Source: Verrucomicrobiota bacterium (GTDB lineage Bacteria; Verrucomicrobiota; Verrucomicrobiia; CAIQCK01). Taken from it: a stretch of 64,000 nt of DNA. Shown here piece by piece: positions 16,688-25,841 of the stretch. Position 1 is the stretch's first letter; every line of letters starts with the position of its first letter. The notes below the pieces were generated by a model that was given only the letters and a program-made list of their open reading frames with translations, had not been told where the DNA came from and did no database searches. The stretch is taken from positions 372,001 to 436,000 of the forward strand of contig JACRQF010000019.1 in assembly GCA_016222825.1 (NCBI GenBank). The letters run 5' to 3'. The position numbers were made by a program, and so were the translations under genes.

Positions 16688-18316
16688 TCATTTCCAGTCG
16701 TCCGTGCGGAACGGCGACGCGGGGATGCCGGCGCGGTTGTAGAGATTGCAGTCGGGATTGTCGGCCCAGGCGTAACGGACGGCGACGGGCTGCTTCACTT
16801 CGGGCGACTTCACGACGACGGTGTCGCCGACGATCTTTGCGGCGGCGCGATGCCACTTCTTGTCCGCACCGGCAACGGCAAAGCCGCGGATCGTGCCGAA
16901 GCCGCCGAGTCCCTCCGGCCATACGCTGGGCGAGTCCGCGCGCGGTGTCACCAACGACTCGCCAATCTTCACAACGAGGCCGCCATCGGCGTGCTTGAAG
17001 ATGATCGTCACCTCGTCACCGCTGATCTTGTGGCCGCAGGCGATGGGACCGGAAGAGGCGACACCCTTCTGTTTGTAAACGTCCGCCAGCGCCCACATGG
17101 CGAGCCGCTTGCCGACATCCTGTTTGTTCACCGGATGGATGTCTCCGGCCTCGCCGATGTCGGTGGTGATGGCCATGCCGGTGTTCGGCAGCGCGAGCGT
17201 CTTCAACATGCCTTCGCGCACGAGCACCCAGCCGGTGTCCTCGACCGGCTCCTTTTGCGCGGCGTGGAAGTTCGGCAGTTGCACCCAGGCAAACGGGAAG
17301 TCGCTGCCCCAGCGCGCGCGCCAGTCCTTCACCATCGCCGAGAGTTGGAGATGATAGAGCTGGCCTTGGCCGGCGTTGCTCTCGCCCTGATACCAAATCG
17401 CGCCGCGGATGGCGTAGGGAACCAGCGGAGCGATCTTGCCGTTGAAGAGGTTGCCGGGCTTCCAGGGATCGAGGCGCGGCTCGACGGGCGCACGCGGCGG
17501 TCGTTTAGCCTTGGTGTCGGCGGCCTTGGCTTTCTTGACGGATTCTTTCCAGGCGGCGAGATGCTTTTCGTAGGATGCCTTTGCTTTTTCGGGGTCCCAC
17601 GTCGCCTGCTTCTTCTCCCAGCTTTCAAACAGCGGTTTCAACTCGGCGAAATCTTTTTGCGCGGTCCAGCTCGTCCAAGCCTCCACCGGCGTGCCGCCGA
17701 CGGAAGAGTTGATGAGGCCGACCGGCACGCCGAGCTTGCGATGCACCTCGCGGCCGAAGAAATAGGCCGTCGCCGAAAAACCGGCCAACGTGTCCGGACT
17801 GCACAGATCCCACTTGCCGGTGCATTTCTCCTGCGGCGCAGGGGCAGCGCCGGAGGACTCGCGGAAATGGCGGATCTTCGGCAGGTTCGCGGCGGCCTTC
17901 TCCTGCTCGAAATCCTTCGCGCGATTCACCGTCATCGCCATGTTCGACTGCCCGGAGCAAAGCCAGACCTCCCCGACAAGGATGTCGGTAAATTTTAGAT
18001 TTTGGATTTTGGATTTTGGATTGCCGGAAACAATCAAGTCGCGTGGCTCGGCACTGACGCGCATCGGGCTAAGCCTTACCATCCATTTGCCGTCGGCGCC
18101 GGTGGTGCAATTCTTCGTCTGGCCGGCGAAAGTGACGGTGACCTTCTCGCCCGGCTCGGCCCAACCCCAGACCGGCACGGAAGCGTCGGCTTGCAGCACC
18201 ATGTGGTCGGAGAAGATCGCCGGCAGCGTCACGTTGGCTGCGGCGCGCGGCGCGAGCAGGGCGGCGGCCAGCAGGGAGATTGCGAGGGTCAGTTCGAATC
18301 GGCAGGTTCGCTTCAT
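16688..18316 (-). CDS. Sialate O-acetylesterase-family protein 2 with in-frame heptad-repeat insertion
   Basis: This is a 542-residue paralogue of the preceding gene, with a signal peptide (ELTLAISLLAAALLAPRAAA). Ser123 lies in CSGQSNM, followed by INSSVGGTPVEAWTS, GAIWYQGESNA and DIGEAGDIHPVNKQDVGKRLA. Between the N-terminal sandwich and the catalytic serine it carries an extra stretch (NPKSKIQNLKF, residues 99-109) that the paralogue lacks. This stretch is encoded by five imperfect copies of an A/T-rich 7-bp unit. A Lys-rich linker like that of protein 1 is present. The enzyme is probably functional because the insertion is in frame and in a linker next to a domain boundary. Confidence 0.87.
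   Translation of the reverse strand: MKRTCRFELTLAISLLAAALLAPRAAANVTLPAIFSDHMVLQADASVPVWGWAEPGEKVTVTFAGQTKNCTTGADGKWMVRLSPMRVSAEPRDLIVSGNPKSKIQNLKFTDILVGEVWLCSGQSNMAMTVNRAKDFEQEKAAANLPKIRHFRESSGAAPAPQEKCTGKWDLCSPDTLAGFSATAYFFGREVHRKLGVPVGLINSSVGGTPVEAWTSWTAQKDFAELKPLFESWEKKQATWDPEKAKASYEKHLAAWKESVKKAKAADTKAKRPPRAPVEPRLDPWKPGNLFNGKIAPLVPYAIRGAIWYQGESNAGQGQLYHLQLSAMVKDWRARWGSDFPFAWVQLPNFHAAQKEPVEDTGWVLVREGMLKTLALPNTGMAITTDIGEAGDIHPVNKQDVGKRLAMWALADVYKQKGVASSGPIACGHKISGDEVTIIFKHADGGLVVKIGESLVTPRADSPSVWPEGLGGFGTIRGFAVAGADKKWHRAAAKIVGDTVVVKSPEVKQPVAVRYAWADNPDCNLYNRAGIPASPFRTDDWK
17990..18024 (-). repeat. 7-bp tandem repeat inside esterase gene
   Basis: Five consecutive 7-bp units of the type AATCCAA (AATCCAA three times, then AATCTAA and AATTTAC on the coding strand) interrupt the GC-rich coding sequence of the second sialate O-acetylesterase. 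The array keeps the reading frame. Confidence 0.85.
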
Positions 18317-18483
18317 GGTTTCGGTTCCTTGTTGTTGCTTCAGATTTGCCTAAACACCAGAGGCCGCGCATCGTCTCTCCGCGCCCGCTGGAAATCAAGT
18401 CTCCCTCGCGCCGACGGCCACCTTGACAAGCACAACCGCCGCTGGCACGATGCGCCGCTCGTTTCGGCGGACCAGAGATAAAT

Positions 18484-19470
18484 ATGAATGTTGTGGACAG
18501 TGCCCGGCGGGTTTTGGACCTGGAGATCGCGGCGTTGCGCAAGCTGCGCGCGCGGCTCGGCGACCCTGTGGCGGGCCGGCAGTTTGAACGCGCGGTGGAG
18601 TTGCTGCTGGCGTGCCTGAAGCGGCGCAGCAAGATTGTCGTCACGGGCATCGGCAAGAGCGGCATCATCGGCCATAAGGTGGCGGCGACGCTCACCAGCA
18701 CGGGCGCCACGAGCGTGGTGCTGGACTCGGTGGACGCGCTCCACGGCGACTTGGGCGTGGTGGCCGACGGCGACGTGGTGCTGGCGTTCAGTTACGGCGG
18801 CGAGACCGACGAGTTGTTGAACATGCTGCCGGCGCTGAAACGGTTCGACGTGCAACTCATCGCCGTGACCGGCGGGCCTAAGAGCCGGCTGGCGCGCTAC
18901 TGCGACGTGTTGTTGAACGTGGCCGTGGACCGCGAGGCGTGTCCGCTGAATCTCGTGCCGACGGCGAGCACGACGGCGACGCTGGCGATGGGCGACGCGC
19001 TGGCAATCGTGCTGCTGGAGGCGCGCGGGTTCAAACGGCGCGACTTCGCCCGGTTGCATCCGGGCGGCACGATCGGCCGCAGCCTGTTGTTGCAGGTGAA
19101 GGACATCATGCGCACCGGCGAGCGCAACGCGGTGATCGCCGCCGGCAGCACGGTAAAGGAAGCGATCATGGCCATGACGCGGGCCAAGAGCGGTTCGATC
19201 AGCGTCGTGGACAAGCGCGGCCGGCTGGCGGGCATTTTCACCGACGGCGATTTCCGCCGGCACATCGAGCAGGACGAGCAACTGCTGGGCCGGAAGATAG
19301 ACGAGGTGATGACGCGCAGGCCGACGGTGGTGCGCGAGGACCAACTGGCCGTCGAAGCGGTGAAGGTGTTCAACAACCGCGAGATTGACGATTTGGTGGT
19401 CGTGGACAAGGCATTTCGGCCGGTCGGGCTGGTGGATTCGCAGGACTTGCCGAAGTTCAAAATCATGTAA
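18484..19470 (+). CDS. kdsD: Arabinose-5-phosphate isomerase (KpsF/GutQ/KdsD family)
   Basis: This is a 328-residue cytoplasmic isomerase that converts D-ribulose 5-phosphate to D-arabinose 5-phosphate, the first step towards KDO for lipopolysaccharide. The SIS domain spans about residues 45-180 (VVTGIGKSG, TSTGATS, FSYGGETDE). The family signature NLVPTASTTATLAMGDALA lies at 157-175, followed by LHPGG (191-195). Two CBS domains fill residues 205-328 (VKDIMRTGE and IDEVMTRRPT). It starts at the ATG at 18484, divergent from the esterase, and is followed after 66 bp by efp. Confidence 0.93.
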   Translation: MNVVDSARRVLDLEIAALRKLRARLGDPVAGRQFERAVELLLACLKRRSKIVVTGIGKSGIIGHKVAATLTSTGATSVVLDSVDALHGDLGVVADGDVVLAFSYGGETDELLNMLPALKRFDVQLIAVTGGPKSRLARYCDVLLNVAVDREACPLNLVPTASTTATLAMGDALAIVLLEARGFKRRDFARLHPGGTIGRSLLLQVKDIMRTGERNAVIAAGSTVKEAIMAMTRAKSGSISVVDKRGRLAGIFTDGDFRRHIEQDEQLLGRKIDEVMTRRPTVVREDQLAVEAVKVFNNREIDDLVVVDKAFRPVGLVDSQDLPKFKIM

Positions 19471-19485
19471 CTGTGTAAATGTAAG
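19465..19485 (+). repeat. Short 7-bp tandem repeat overlapping the kdsD stop
   Basis: Three 7-bp units (ATGTAAC, TGTGTAA, ATGTAAG) begin at the last codons of kdsD, whose stop is TAA at 19468-19470, and run into the kdsD-efp spacer. It is short, so I treat it as a weak member of the heptad-repeat family seen elsewhere in the window. Confidence 0.4.
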
Positions 19486-19536
19486 GCGGCACGAGAAGGC
19501 CGCTGTAACCGAAAGAAAACAGAAAGATAAAGTCGT

Positions 19537-20137
19537 ATGGCGTCAGCAAACGATCTTCGCAAAGGAATGGCGATCAAATACAACGGGGAAGTGTGCGTGG
19601 TGCTCGACACCCAGCACCGCATACAACGGGGAAGTGTGCGTGGTGCTCGACACCCAGCACCGCACGCCGGGCAACCTGCGCGCGTTTGTGCAGGCGAGTC
19701 TGCGCAGTCTCCGTCACGGCCGCACCAGTGATGTGCGGTTCAGCTCCACCGAGAAGGTGGAGGTGGTGCCGATGGAAACCCGGAAGCTGGAATACAGCTA
19801 CAAGGACCAGACCGGCTACCATTTCATTGACTCGGCGACCTATGAGGAAACGGTGTTGCAGGAAGACCTCGTCGGCCACGCGAAGGATTTCCTGGTCGAA
19901 AACCAGCAGGTGGACGTGGTGTTCGTTGACAACCTCCCGGCGCAGGTCGAACTGCCCGCGACGGTGGAACTGAAGATCGTGGAGTCGGCGGATGGCATCC
20001 GGGGCGACAGCGCCAGCAACGTCACCAAGCCCGCCAAGCTCGAAACGGGTCTCATGGTCCAGGTGCCGCTCTTCATCAAGGAAGGCGAGAAGATCAAGGT
20101 CCGCACCAACGACGGCGCCTACATGAGCCGCGCGTAG
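19537..20137 (+). pseudogene. efp: Elongation factor P, frameshifted by a 43-bp tandem duplication
   Basis: EF-P binds ribosomes stalled at polyproline and restores peptide-bond formation. The gene starts MASANDLRKGMAIKYNGEV at 19537. After residue 28 the frame is lost because bases 19579-19621 are repeated exactly as 19622-19664. The rest of the protein (TPGNLRAF… to …GAYMSRA) continues in another frame to the TAG at 20137. Removing one copy restores a normal 185-residue EF-P with its three beta-barrel domains. As given, only a 64-residue product can be made from the native start. It may be a real mutation or an assembly error. Confidence 0.9.
19579..19664 (+). repeat. Exact 43-bp tandem duplication within efp
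   Basis: Two adjacent identical 43-bp copies (19579-19621 and 19622-19664) encode the segment YNGEVCVVLDTQHR of EF-P. Because 43 is not a multiple of three, the duplication shifts the frame. Confidence 0.97.
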
Positions 20138-20149
20138 TTGCGCGGGTGC

Positions 20150-21016
20150 TTAGGGCGTGGGCGCGGCAGTCTTGCCATCGGCGGCAGGTTTCTTTGCGTC
20201 CTGAAACCGGATGGTTCCTGGTGGCGTGGGCGCGCCCTTCGGCGGCGTGCCTGGCTTCTTGGCGGGAGGCGGTGAGACTCGGCCTCCGTGCCTGTGAGGG
20301 ATCACCGGCTGCGGGATGATGACCGGCACAGGCACCACAACGGGCGGGGGCATTTCCTGCGCTTGCGCGCCGCCTTCCTTGGCGCGGATGGCGGTCACCA
20401 CGCCGTTGCGGAAAACAACCTCCCTGCCTCCGCTGACGACCTTGCGATTCAGCGTCTGCGTCACATAATAGCCGTTGACGAGCGAGGACTGGGTGTAAGG
20501 CTCGTAACGATAGGTAACGTAACCCCACGTTTCCTCATCGCCCTGCGCCGTGCGCGAACCGCTCTTCTCCTGCGGCTGGCCGACGGCCGCGAGCACTTCG
20601 GGCTGCGTCATGCCGATGAGCACTTCGTGGCGGGCGATGGCGGGTTTGATCGTCTTGGCGCGCTCGCATTGCTGGTCCAACACCGCGCGCTGCTCCAGCG
20701 TCAGCGGCTCCAGCGCCTCTGCGTCCACCCAGCCGCGCACCTTGCCGAGGGCGATCTGCTTCTCGACGTAATAGCGTCTCTCCGCGTAGCCGATCAGTTG
20801 CACCGTCTGGCCGGCGCGCAGCGACCCGAGCGCCGCCGACGCGCCGCGCGAGAAGGTGATTTGCGTCCCGACGCGCGCTTTGAGCGGAATCGGTTTCATC
20901 CCCGCCTCGTCGAGGTAAAGCACATCGTTGTGCCGGATCTCATCGGCCAGCGCCGCGACCCCGCACGCCGCCGCCAGCAACAGACCCATCCACCGCGTTC
21001 TGTGCGATCCGCTCAT
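20150..21016 (-). CDS. Secreted protein with SH3-like and BamE/SmpA-like segments
   Basis: This is a 288-residue exported protein of unknown function (signal WMGLLLAAACGVAALADE). Residues of about 40-105 look like a bacterial SH3 fold (RVGTQITFSRG, LRAGQTVQLIGYAERRYYVE). Residues 125-215 contain a pattern like outer-membrane assembly BamE/SmpA proteins: RHEVLIGMTQPEVLAAVGQPQ, then a GDEETWGYV strand and REVVFRNGVV. The C-terminal 70 residues are a low-complexity Pro/Lys tail. It is convergent with efp (12 bp apart). An envelope role is plausible but inferred. Confidence 0.6.
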   Translation of the reverse strand: MSGSHRTRWMGLLLAAACGVAALADEIRHNDVLYLDEAGMKPIPLKARVGTQITFSRGASAALGSLRAGQTVQLIGYAERRYYVEKQIALGKVRGWVDAEALEPLTLEQRAVLDQQCERAKTIKPAIARHEVLIGMTQPEVLAAVGQPQEKSGSRTAQGDEETWGYVTYRYEPYTQSSLVNGYYVTQTLNRKVVSGGREVVFRNGVVTAIRAKEGGAQAQEMPPPVVVPVPVIIPQPVIPHRHGGRVSPPPAKKPGTPPKGAPTPPGTIRFQDAKKPAADGKTAAPTP

Positions 21017-21079
21017 TGCTGCGTAGGCTACGCCGCCGCTCCGGAGGTGTCAACGCGCGGACGGTGGCAGACGCCCGTC

Positions 21080-24000
21080 CTATGCCGTCGCTGTTGAACG
21101 CTGCGCGGCGATCTCGCGGACTTTGCGAAGGTCGAGTTTGCCGGTGCCGAGGTGAGGGAGGGACTCGATGCGGAAGAACTGGTTGGCGCGCGGCACCCAG
21201 AGGTTTGGCAGATTGGCTTGGGGAAGTTTGTCGAGGACGGGCTGGAGCTTGTCGTCGGGCAGTGTGTGCAGCACGACGAGCCGCTCGCCTTTCTTTTCGT
21301 TGGGGATGCCGGTGACGACGAACGTCTGCTCCGTCACGCCGGCCAGCTCGTGCAGCTTCTCCTCCACCTTCACGTGCGGCACCATCTCGCCGCCGATCTT
21401 GCTGAAGCGGCTCAGGCGGTCGGTGATGGCGATGAAACCGTCCTCGTCCTCGGTGGCGATGTCGCCGGTGACATACCAGCCGTCGCGCAACACTTCCGCC
21501 GTCTTCTCAGGCCGGCCGAGGTAGCCCTTCATCACATTCGGGCCGCGGATGAGCATGAGGCCGGGCTGGCCGGTGGGCACGAGCTTCATCGTGTCGGGGT
21601 CCACGATGCGCACGCTCACGCCGGGCAACGGATGGCCGATGGTGTTGCGCTTGGCGCCGACCTGCCGGAAGCCGGCGGCGCGGAAATCGCGCGTGTTCAC
21701 GGTCACGGCGGGCGAGCATTCGGTGCAGCCATAACCTTCCAGCGGCCGGATGCCGAACCGGTCCTCGAACGCCTGCGCCAGCCGCTCCGGGAGTTTCTCC
21801 GCGCCGGTCATGACGAACCGCAGGCTGCCGAAGTCCTCCGGCGCGCAGCCGCGCAGATACATCTGGAGGAACGTCGGCGTCGCCAGCAGGAACGTGACGC
21901 CGTATCGGCCGGTGAGCGCGCCGATGGCCCGCGCGTCGAGCGGGCTGGGATGATAGACCACGCCCGTGCCGAGCACCGCCGGCAGGATCAGCGCGGCGGT
22001 GAAACCGAACGAGTGGAAGAACGGGAGGATGCCGAGCACGCGGTCGTTGCCGTCAAACGCGAACGTCTGGCCGAGCTGCTGGACGTTGGCGGCGATGTTG
22101 TAGTGGCTGAGCATCACGCCCTTCGGGTCGCCGGTGCTGCCGCTGGAGAAAATGACCGTGGCGAGATCATCGAGAGTGACTTTCTTCCGGCGACCGACGG
22201 CGCGCTCCAGCAGCGGCGCGGGCAACGTCCACGCCAGCGCGAACGCCGCGAGCATTTCGCCAGTCGTCGGCTTCGCGGCGATGTCCTCGATGAAAACCGC
22301 CTCTGCCGGCACGGTGAGCTTCACGCGCTCCAGAAACTCCCGCGCCGTGATGACCGTCTTCAATCCGCATTGGCGCGCGCAGGAGGCGAGCGTCTCGTTC
22401 GAGACGGTGTAGTTGAGGTTCACCGGCACCTTGCCCATGAGCAGCGCGGCCCAGTTCACCAGCGCGCCCGCCACCGACGGCGGCAACAGGATGCCGACCA
22501 TCTCCTGGCCTTCCCACGTCTTCTGCAGCCGACGCGCGAGATAGACCGTCTTCGTCAGCGCCGCGCCGAAAGTCACCTTCGGCGTGCGGCCGTCGGCCAT
22601 CGCGAAACGCCACGGGTGCAGCCGCGCGCCGCGCACAAACTTCCGCTGGAGCGGTTGCATCCAGCGGCGGCGGTATTGCCACGCCTCGCTCTGCAGTTCC
22701 TGCACGACCTGCCGCACCTCGAACGGCGTCACCGTCGCCGGCAGCGGCTTGCCGAAGCTCACCGTCACCGGATACGGCACGCGATGCGGCAGCTTCCAGA
22801 CGAAGCGGCCCTTCTCGAAGCTGAAGATGCTGCCCCACACGCCGTCGAGCGCCACGGGAATCACCGGCGCGTCCACGCCATGCATGATCCGCTCGAAGCC
22901 GCGCCGGAACGGCAGCAACTGGCCGATGCGCGTGATCTGGCCCTCGGCGAAGATGCAGACGACCTCGCCGGCCTTGATCGCCTCGCTCGCCTCGCGGAGC
23001 GACTTGATCATCTCGCGCGGCCGGAGCTGCGAGGAGATTGGGATCGCCCGCATGATCTTCGCGACGGGCCGGATCAGCGGCAGATCGTAGATGTCCTTGA
23101 ACATGATGAACCGGATGGGCCGGTCGGTCGAGGCGTTCAGCAGCAGCGCGTCCACGAACGAGAGATGATTGCAGACGAACAGCGCGCCGCCGCGCTCCGG
23201 GATGTTGTCGCGGCCGACGACGCGGAGGCGGTAGATGGTGCGCGTCAGCATCCAGAACACGAACCGCAGCAGCGCGTCCGGCAACAGCACCAGCACATAG
23301 ACCGTCCCCGCCAGCGTCGCCGCCGCGCTGAGCAGGAACACCGCGCGCGGCGAGAGATGCGCCACCGAGGTCATCAGGAAATAGACGCCCGACGCCGCGA
23401 AGATGCCGACGAACGAGAGCAGGTTCGCCGCCGCGAGCACGCCGCCCTTGCGCGCCGGGTCGGGCCGGTGCTGGATGAGCGCGTTCACCGGCACGGCGAA
23501 GAAGCCCGCGAAGAAACCGAACGCCGCCAGTTCCCAGCCGACGCCCGTCGCCGTCAGGCCCGGCTGCGCCAGCGCCGCGCCGAACACGCACAGGCCGAGC
23601 GCGCCGAACGGGATGAGGCCGTATTCGATCTTGCCGCCGGAGAGATGGCCCGCCGCGAAACTGCCCACGCCGATGCCGATGGCCAGCGCCGCCATGAGGT
23701 AGCTGATCTGCGTCTCGCTGATCCGCAGCACGTCGGTGCCGAGGAAGACGATGTTGAGCTGCAGCAACATGCCGAGGAACCAGAAGTAGGTGTTGCCGAG
23801 CACCGACAGCCAGAGCACGCGGTCGCCGCTGATGAGCCGCACCTGCGCGAACAGGTCTGCGAGAAAATTCGCGTGGAACTTCCTCGCCGGATCGGCCGCC
23901 GGCACGCGGCTGATGCCGAAGCTCGCCGCCAGCCCGGCCACCGCCACCGCCAGCAGCGCCGCGCCCGACCAGATCTGCCGCCCGCGGAACGTCTCGCACA

Positions 24001-24505
24001 GCCAGCCGCCCGCCACGGTGCCGAGGATGATCGCGACGAACGTCCCCAGCTCCAGCACGCCATTGCCCCACGAGAGCCGCCTCGGCGGCAGCAACTCCGG
24101 CAGCAGGCCGTATTTCGCCGGCCCGAACAACGCGCTGCGCACGCCCATCAGGAAGATGGCGAGGAGCAGCATGCCGTGCAGGTTCAGCGCCAGACCCGCG
24201 ATCGCCAGCATCATCAGCGGCAGCTCCGACACCTTCGTGCCGATGGTCACCGCGCGCTTGCTGAACCGGTCCGCCAAAAACCCGCCCGCCATCGAGAAGA
24301 GGATGAACGGCGCCGAGAAGAGCGTGCCGATGATGAGCACCATCCGGTCGCGTTCCTCGTGCGACAGGCCCGCGCCGACGATGAGGAAGATGACGAGATT
24401 GCGCAGTGCGTTGTCGCTGAACGCATTCTGGAACTGCGTCACGATCAGGCTCCAGAACCCGCGCTCCGACGGCGATGAATTGTTTCCCGGCTCAGACATG
24501 CTCAC
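21080..24505 (-). CDS. aas: LplT-Aas fusion: lysophospholipid flippase, acyltransferase and acyl-ACP ligase
   Basis: This is a 1141-residue, three-part inner-membrane protein. Residues 1-430 are a 12-helix MFS transporter of the LplT type. Residues 430-620 form a PlsC acyltransferase with the HxxxxD motif (NHLSFVD, 446-452) and the FAEGQITR block. Residues 640-1141 form an AMP-binding acyl ligase with the ATP loop SSGSTGDPKGVM (787-798) and the late block GWYVTGDIATEDEDG. In Escherichia coli LplT and Aas are separate proteins that import and re-acylate 2-acyl-lysophospholipids. The fusion implies that uptake, acyl activation and transfer are coupled. The start at 24505 is the first of two nearby ATGs. 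Confidence 0.9.
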   Translation of the reverse strand: MSMSEPGNNSSPSERGFWSLIVTQFQNAFSDNALRNLVIFLIVGAGLSHEERDRMVLIIGTLFSAPFILFSMAGGFLADRFSKRAVTIGTKVSELPLMMLAIAGLALNLHGMLLLAIFLMGVRSALFGPAKYGLLPELLPPRRLSWGNGVLELGTFVAIILGTVAGGWLCETFRGRQIWSGAALLAVAVAGLAASFGISRVPAADPARKFHANFLADLFAQVRLISGDRVLWLSVLGNTYFWFLGMLLQLNIVFLGTDVLRISETQISYLMAALAIGIGVGSFAAGHLSGGKIEYGLIPFGALGLCVFGAALAQPGLTATGVGWELAAFGFFAGFFAVPVNALIQHRPDPARKGGVLAAANLLSFVGIFAASGVYFLMTSVAHLSPRAVFLLSAAATLAGTVYVLVLLPDALLRFVFWMLTRTIYRLRVVGRDNIPERGGALFVCNHLSFVDALLLNASTDRPIRFIMFKDIYDLPLIRPVAKIMRAIPISSQLRPREMIKSLREASEAIKAGEVVCIFAEGQITRIGQLLPFRRGFERIMHGVDAPVIPVALDGVWGSIFSFEKGRFVWKLPHRVPYPVTVSFGKPLPATVTPFEVRQVVQELQSEAWQYRRRWMQPLQRKFVRGARLHPWRFAMADGRTPKVTFGAALTKTVYLARRLQKTWEGQEMVGILLPPSVAGALVNWAALLMGKVPVNLNYTVSNETLASCARQCGLKTVITAREFLERVKLTVPAEAVFIEDIAAKPTTGEMLAAFALAWTLPAPLLERAVGRRKKVTLDDLATVIFSSGSTGDPKGVMLSHYNIAANVQQLGQTFAFDGNDRVLGILPFFHSFGFTAALILPAVLGTGVVYHPSPLDARAIGALTGRYGVTFLLATPTFLQMYLRGCAPEDFGSLRFVMTGAEKLPERLAQAFEDRFGIRPLEGYGCTECSPAVTVNTRDFRAAGFRQVGAKRNTIGHPLPGVSVRIVDPDTMKLVPTGQPGLMLIRGPNVMKGYLGRPEKTAEVLRDGWYVTGDIATEDEDGFIAITDRLSRFSKIGGEMVPHVKVEEKLHELAGVTEQTFVVTGIPNEKKGERLVVLHTLPDDKLQPVLDKLPQANLPNLWVPRANQFFRIESLPHLGTGKLDLRKVREIAAQRSTATA

Positions 24506-24643
24506 GCCTCACAAGGCGCAGTCATTCTGGCGATGTAACGGGGAAAAATCAATCGCGGGCGGGGTGGAGTAGAGCCAGCGATTGTAGATGCGGTTAAACG
24601 GCCTCTCTTCAGTTTCCGCTTTGAATGAAAGTCGTCGCACAAA

Positions 24644-25183
24644 CTATGGCGCAGGCTTCTCGGAACGCTGTTGAATGCGGCAACTCTCCTGCAATGCGTA
24701 AATGACCGCATAACCATAAAAGAACCAGAACAGTGCATCGAAGACGGGATCCACGTAGTGAGGCGTGCCGAGATGCCCCGTCCACCTTAGAATTTCAATG
24801 CCAAACGTCCCTGACACCGCCAACGCGCCAGCGAGAAGCCAAACCTTGGTATGGCGTTTCATCATCAAATAACCAGACAAGCAAAGGATTGCTTCGCACA
24901 GATTCAATGCCCAACCCTTGCCAAAGAAGCGCGCCCAATGCATTTGCCCGTGCCCATGGTAATCATGCGAGATTATGCGACTGGAAAAGATGTTTAAGGA
25001 ATGTAAAACGATGTAGAAGATCAGGATGATGGAAGTCGGTCGCCATCGAAAAATGGGCCGGATTCGTTCCCACGCGGCGGACACTTTCCGAAGTGTTGTC
25101 GGAACGAATAGCCCGGTGTCGCACTTCGCGCAGGTCTTCGCGTCGTCTTCGTTCTCTTGCCCGCAAATTCGGCACTGTTGCAT
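24644..25183 (-). CDS. Zinc-ribbon small membrane protein
   Basis: This is a 179-residue protein of unknown function. The ATG at 25183 is chosen because it starts directly with a zinc ribbon, QQCRICGQENEDDAKTCAKCD, with two CxxC pairs. Three or four membrane segments follow (TSIILIFYIVLHSLNIF, LNLCEAILCLSGYLM, VWLLAGALAVSGTF, ALFWFFYGYAVIYAL). The DNA is noticeably less GC-rich than its neighbours. No operon partner is evident. It lies next to the repeat-rich region that starts at 25.27 kb. Confidence 0.65.
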   Translation of the reverse strand: MQQCRICGQENEDDAKTCAKCDTGLFVPTTLRKVSAAWERIRPIFRWRPTSIILIFYIVLHSLNIFSSRIISHDYHGHGQMHWARFFGKGWALNLCEAILCLSGYLMMKRHTKVWLLAGALAVSGTFGIEILRWTGHLGTPHYVDPVFDALFWFFYGYAVIYALQESCRIQQRSEKPAP

Positions 25184-25447
25184 GACGTAATGATTCCCAG
25201 CAGCCTCTTGCCAAATACTCGATGTTCTTGCGGAAGCAGAATTACAGCACGTCGAAATAGCCGGAGCCATTGCCTAGGCTCATTCGGTTTGTAACAGGTC
25301 GGGTTGGGATTTGGCGAGAGCTATTCCGGGCCATCTTCCCAGCCCTCGACGCCCCACGGGCTGGGACCGGCGCACACGGAATTGCCGCTGGGGCAAAAAG
25401 GTGGAGCGGGCGCTCCGCGCACGCTTTGCCTCGACTCAACAAGAGCC

Positions 25448-25468
25448 ACCGCGCCCGGAGGGCGCGGT
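25448..25468. repeat. REP-like hairpin
   Basis: ACCGCGCCC, a GGA loop and GGGCGCGGT form a perfect 9-bp stem. The flanking sequence AGCCACCGCGCCCG (25444-25457) recurs in the same orientation at 26476-26489 on the other side of the palindrome array, both followed within a few bases by GGTCCACC. Confidence 0.7.
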
Positions 25469-25562
25469 CCACCAAATCGCAGCGCCGGGGGAAGGTTTTA
25501 GGACGTGTCCGAGCATTTGTGTGTGCAGAAGACAACAGGCAGGGCGAGTTGTGCGATTTGTT

Positions 25563-25641
25563 GGTAGGGCGAATCGTCCCGATGAGCCGCGGGCCGCGCA
25601 TATCGAACGGCGGCGGCTCGGCAGGGACGCCTCGCCCTACC
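25563..25641. repeat. 79-bp imperfect inverted repeat
   Basis: The ends GGTAGGGCGA and TCGCCCTACC pair perfectly. The inner arms (CGTCCCGATGAGCCGC against GCGGCTCGGCAGGGACG) pair with only a small internal bulge, giving a long cruciform or RNA hairpin of MITE/REP size. No transposase is nearby. Confidence 0.7.
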
Positions 25642-25841
25642 TGCAAAATCCTACAGGCTTCTTATCTCAATATACAAATTTTCGGGACATCCTCGGTTCT
25701 TATCTCCTCAGTCCCGCTCGTCATCCTCGCTGCGCCATACGCGTTCTTCCGCCCGCGCCTTCGCTTCCCTCGCCCGCCGGGGCGGCCGGCCGGGCGCTCC
25801 GGGTTCATCTCCAGCGCCGTCGCAGCGTTGCGGGCGGCCGG

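Larger units (their letters stand above)
25271..25841. other. Intergenic region with REP-like hairpins, left of the palindrome array
   Basis: I see no convincing gene here. Open frames exist only because of the high GC content. The stretch contains a perfect 9-bp hairpin at 25448-25468 and a long imperfect inverted repeat at 25563-25641. Confidence 0.6.

Noticed and set aside
21152..24478. A 1108-residue open frame antisense to the LplT-Aas gene
   Set aside because: It is a by-product of high GC content. The product is dominated by Arg, His, Ala and Glu with no domain, while the opposite strand has three clear domains.
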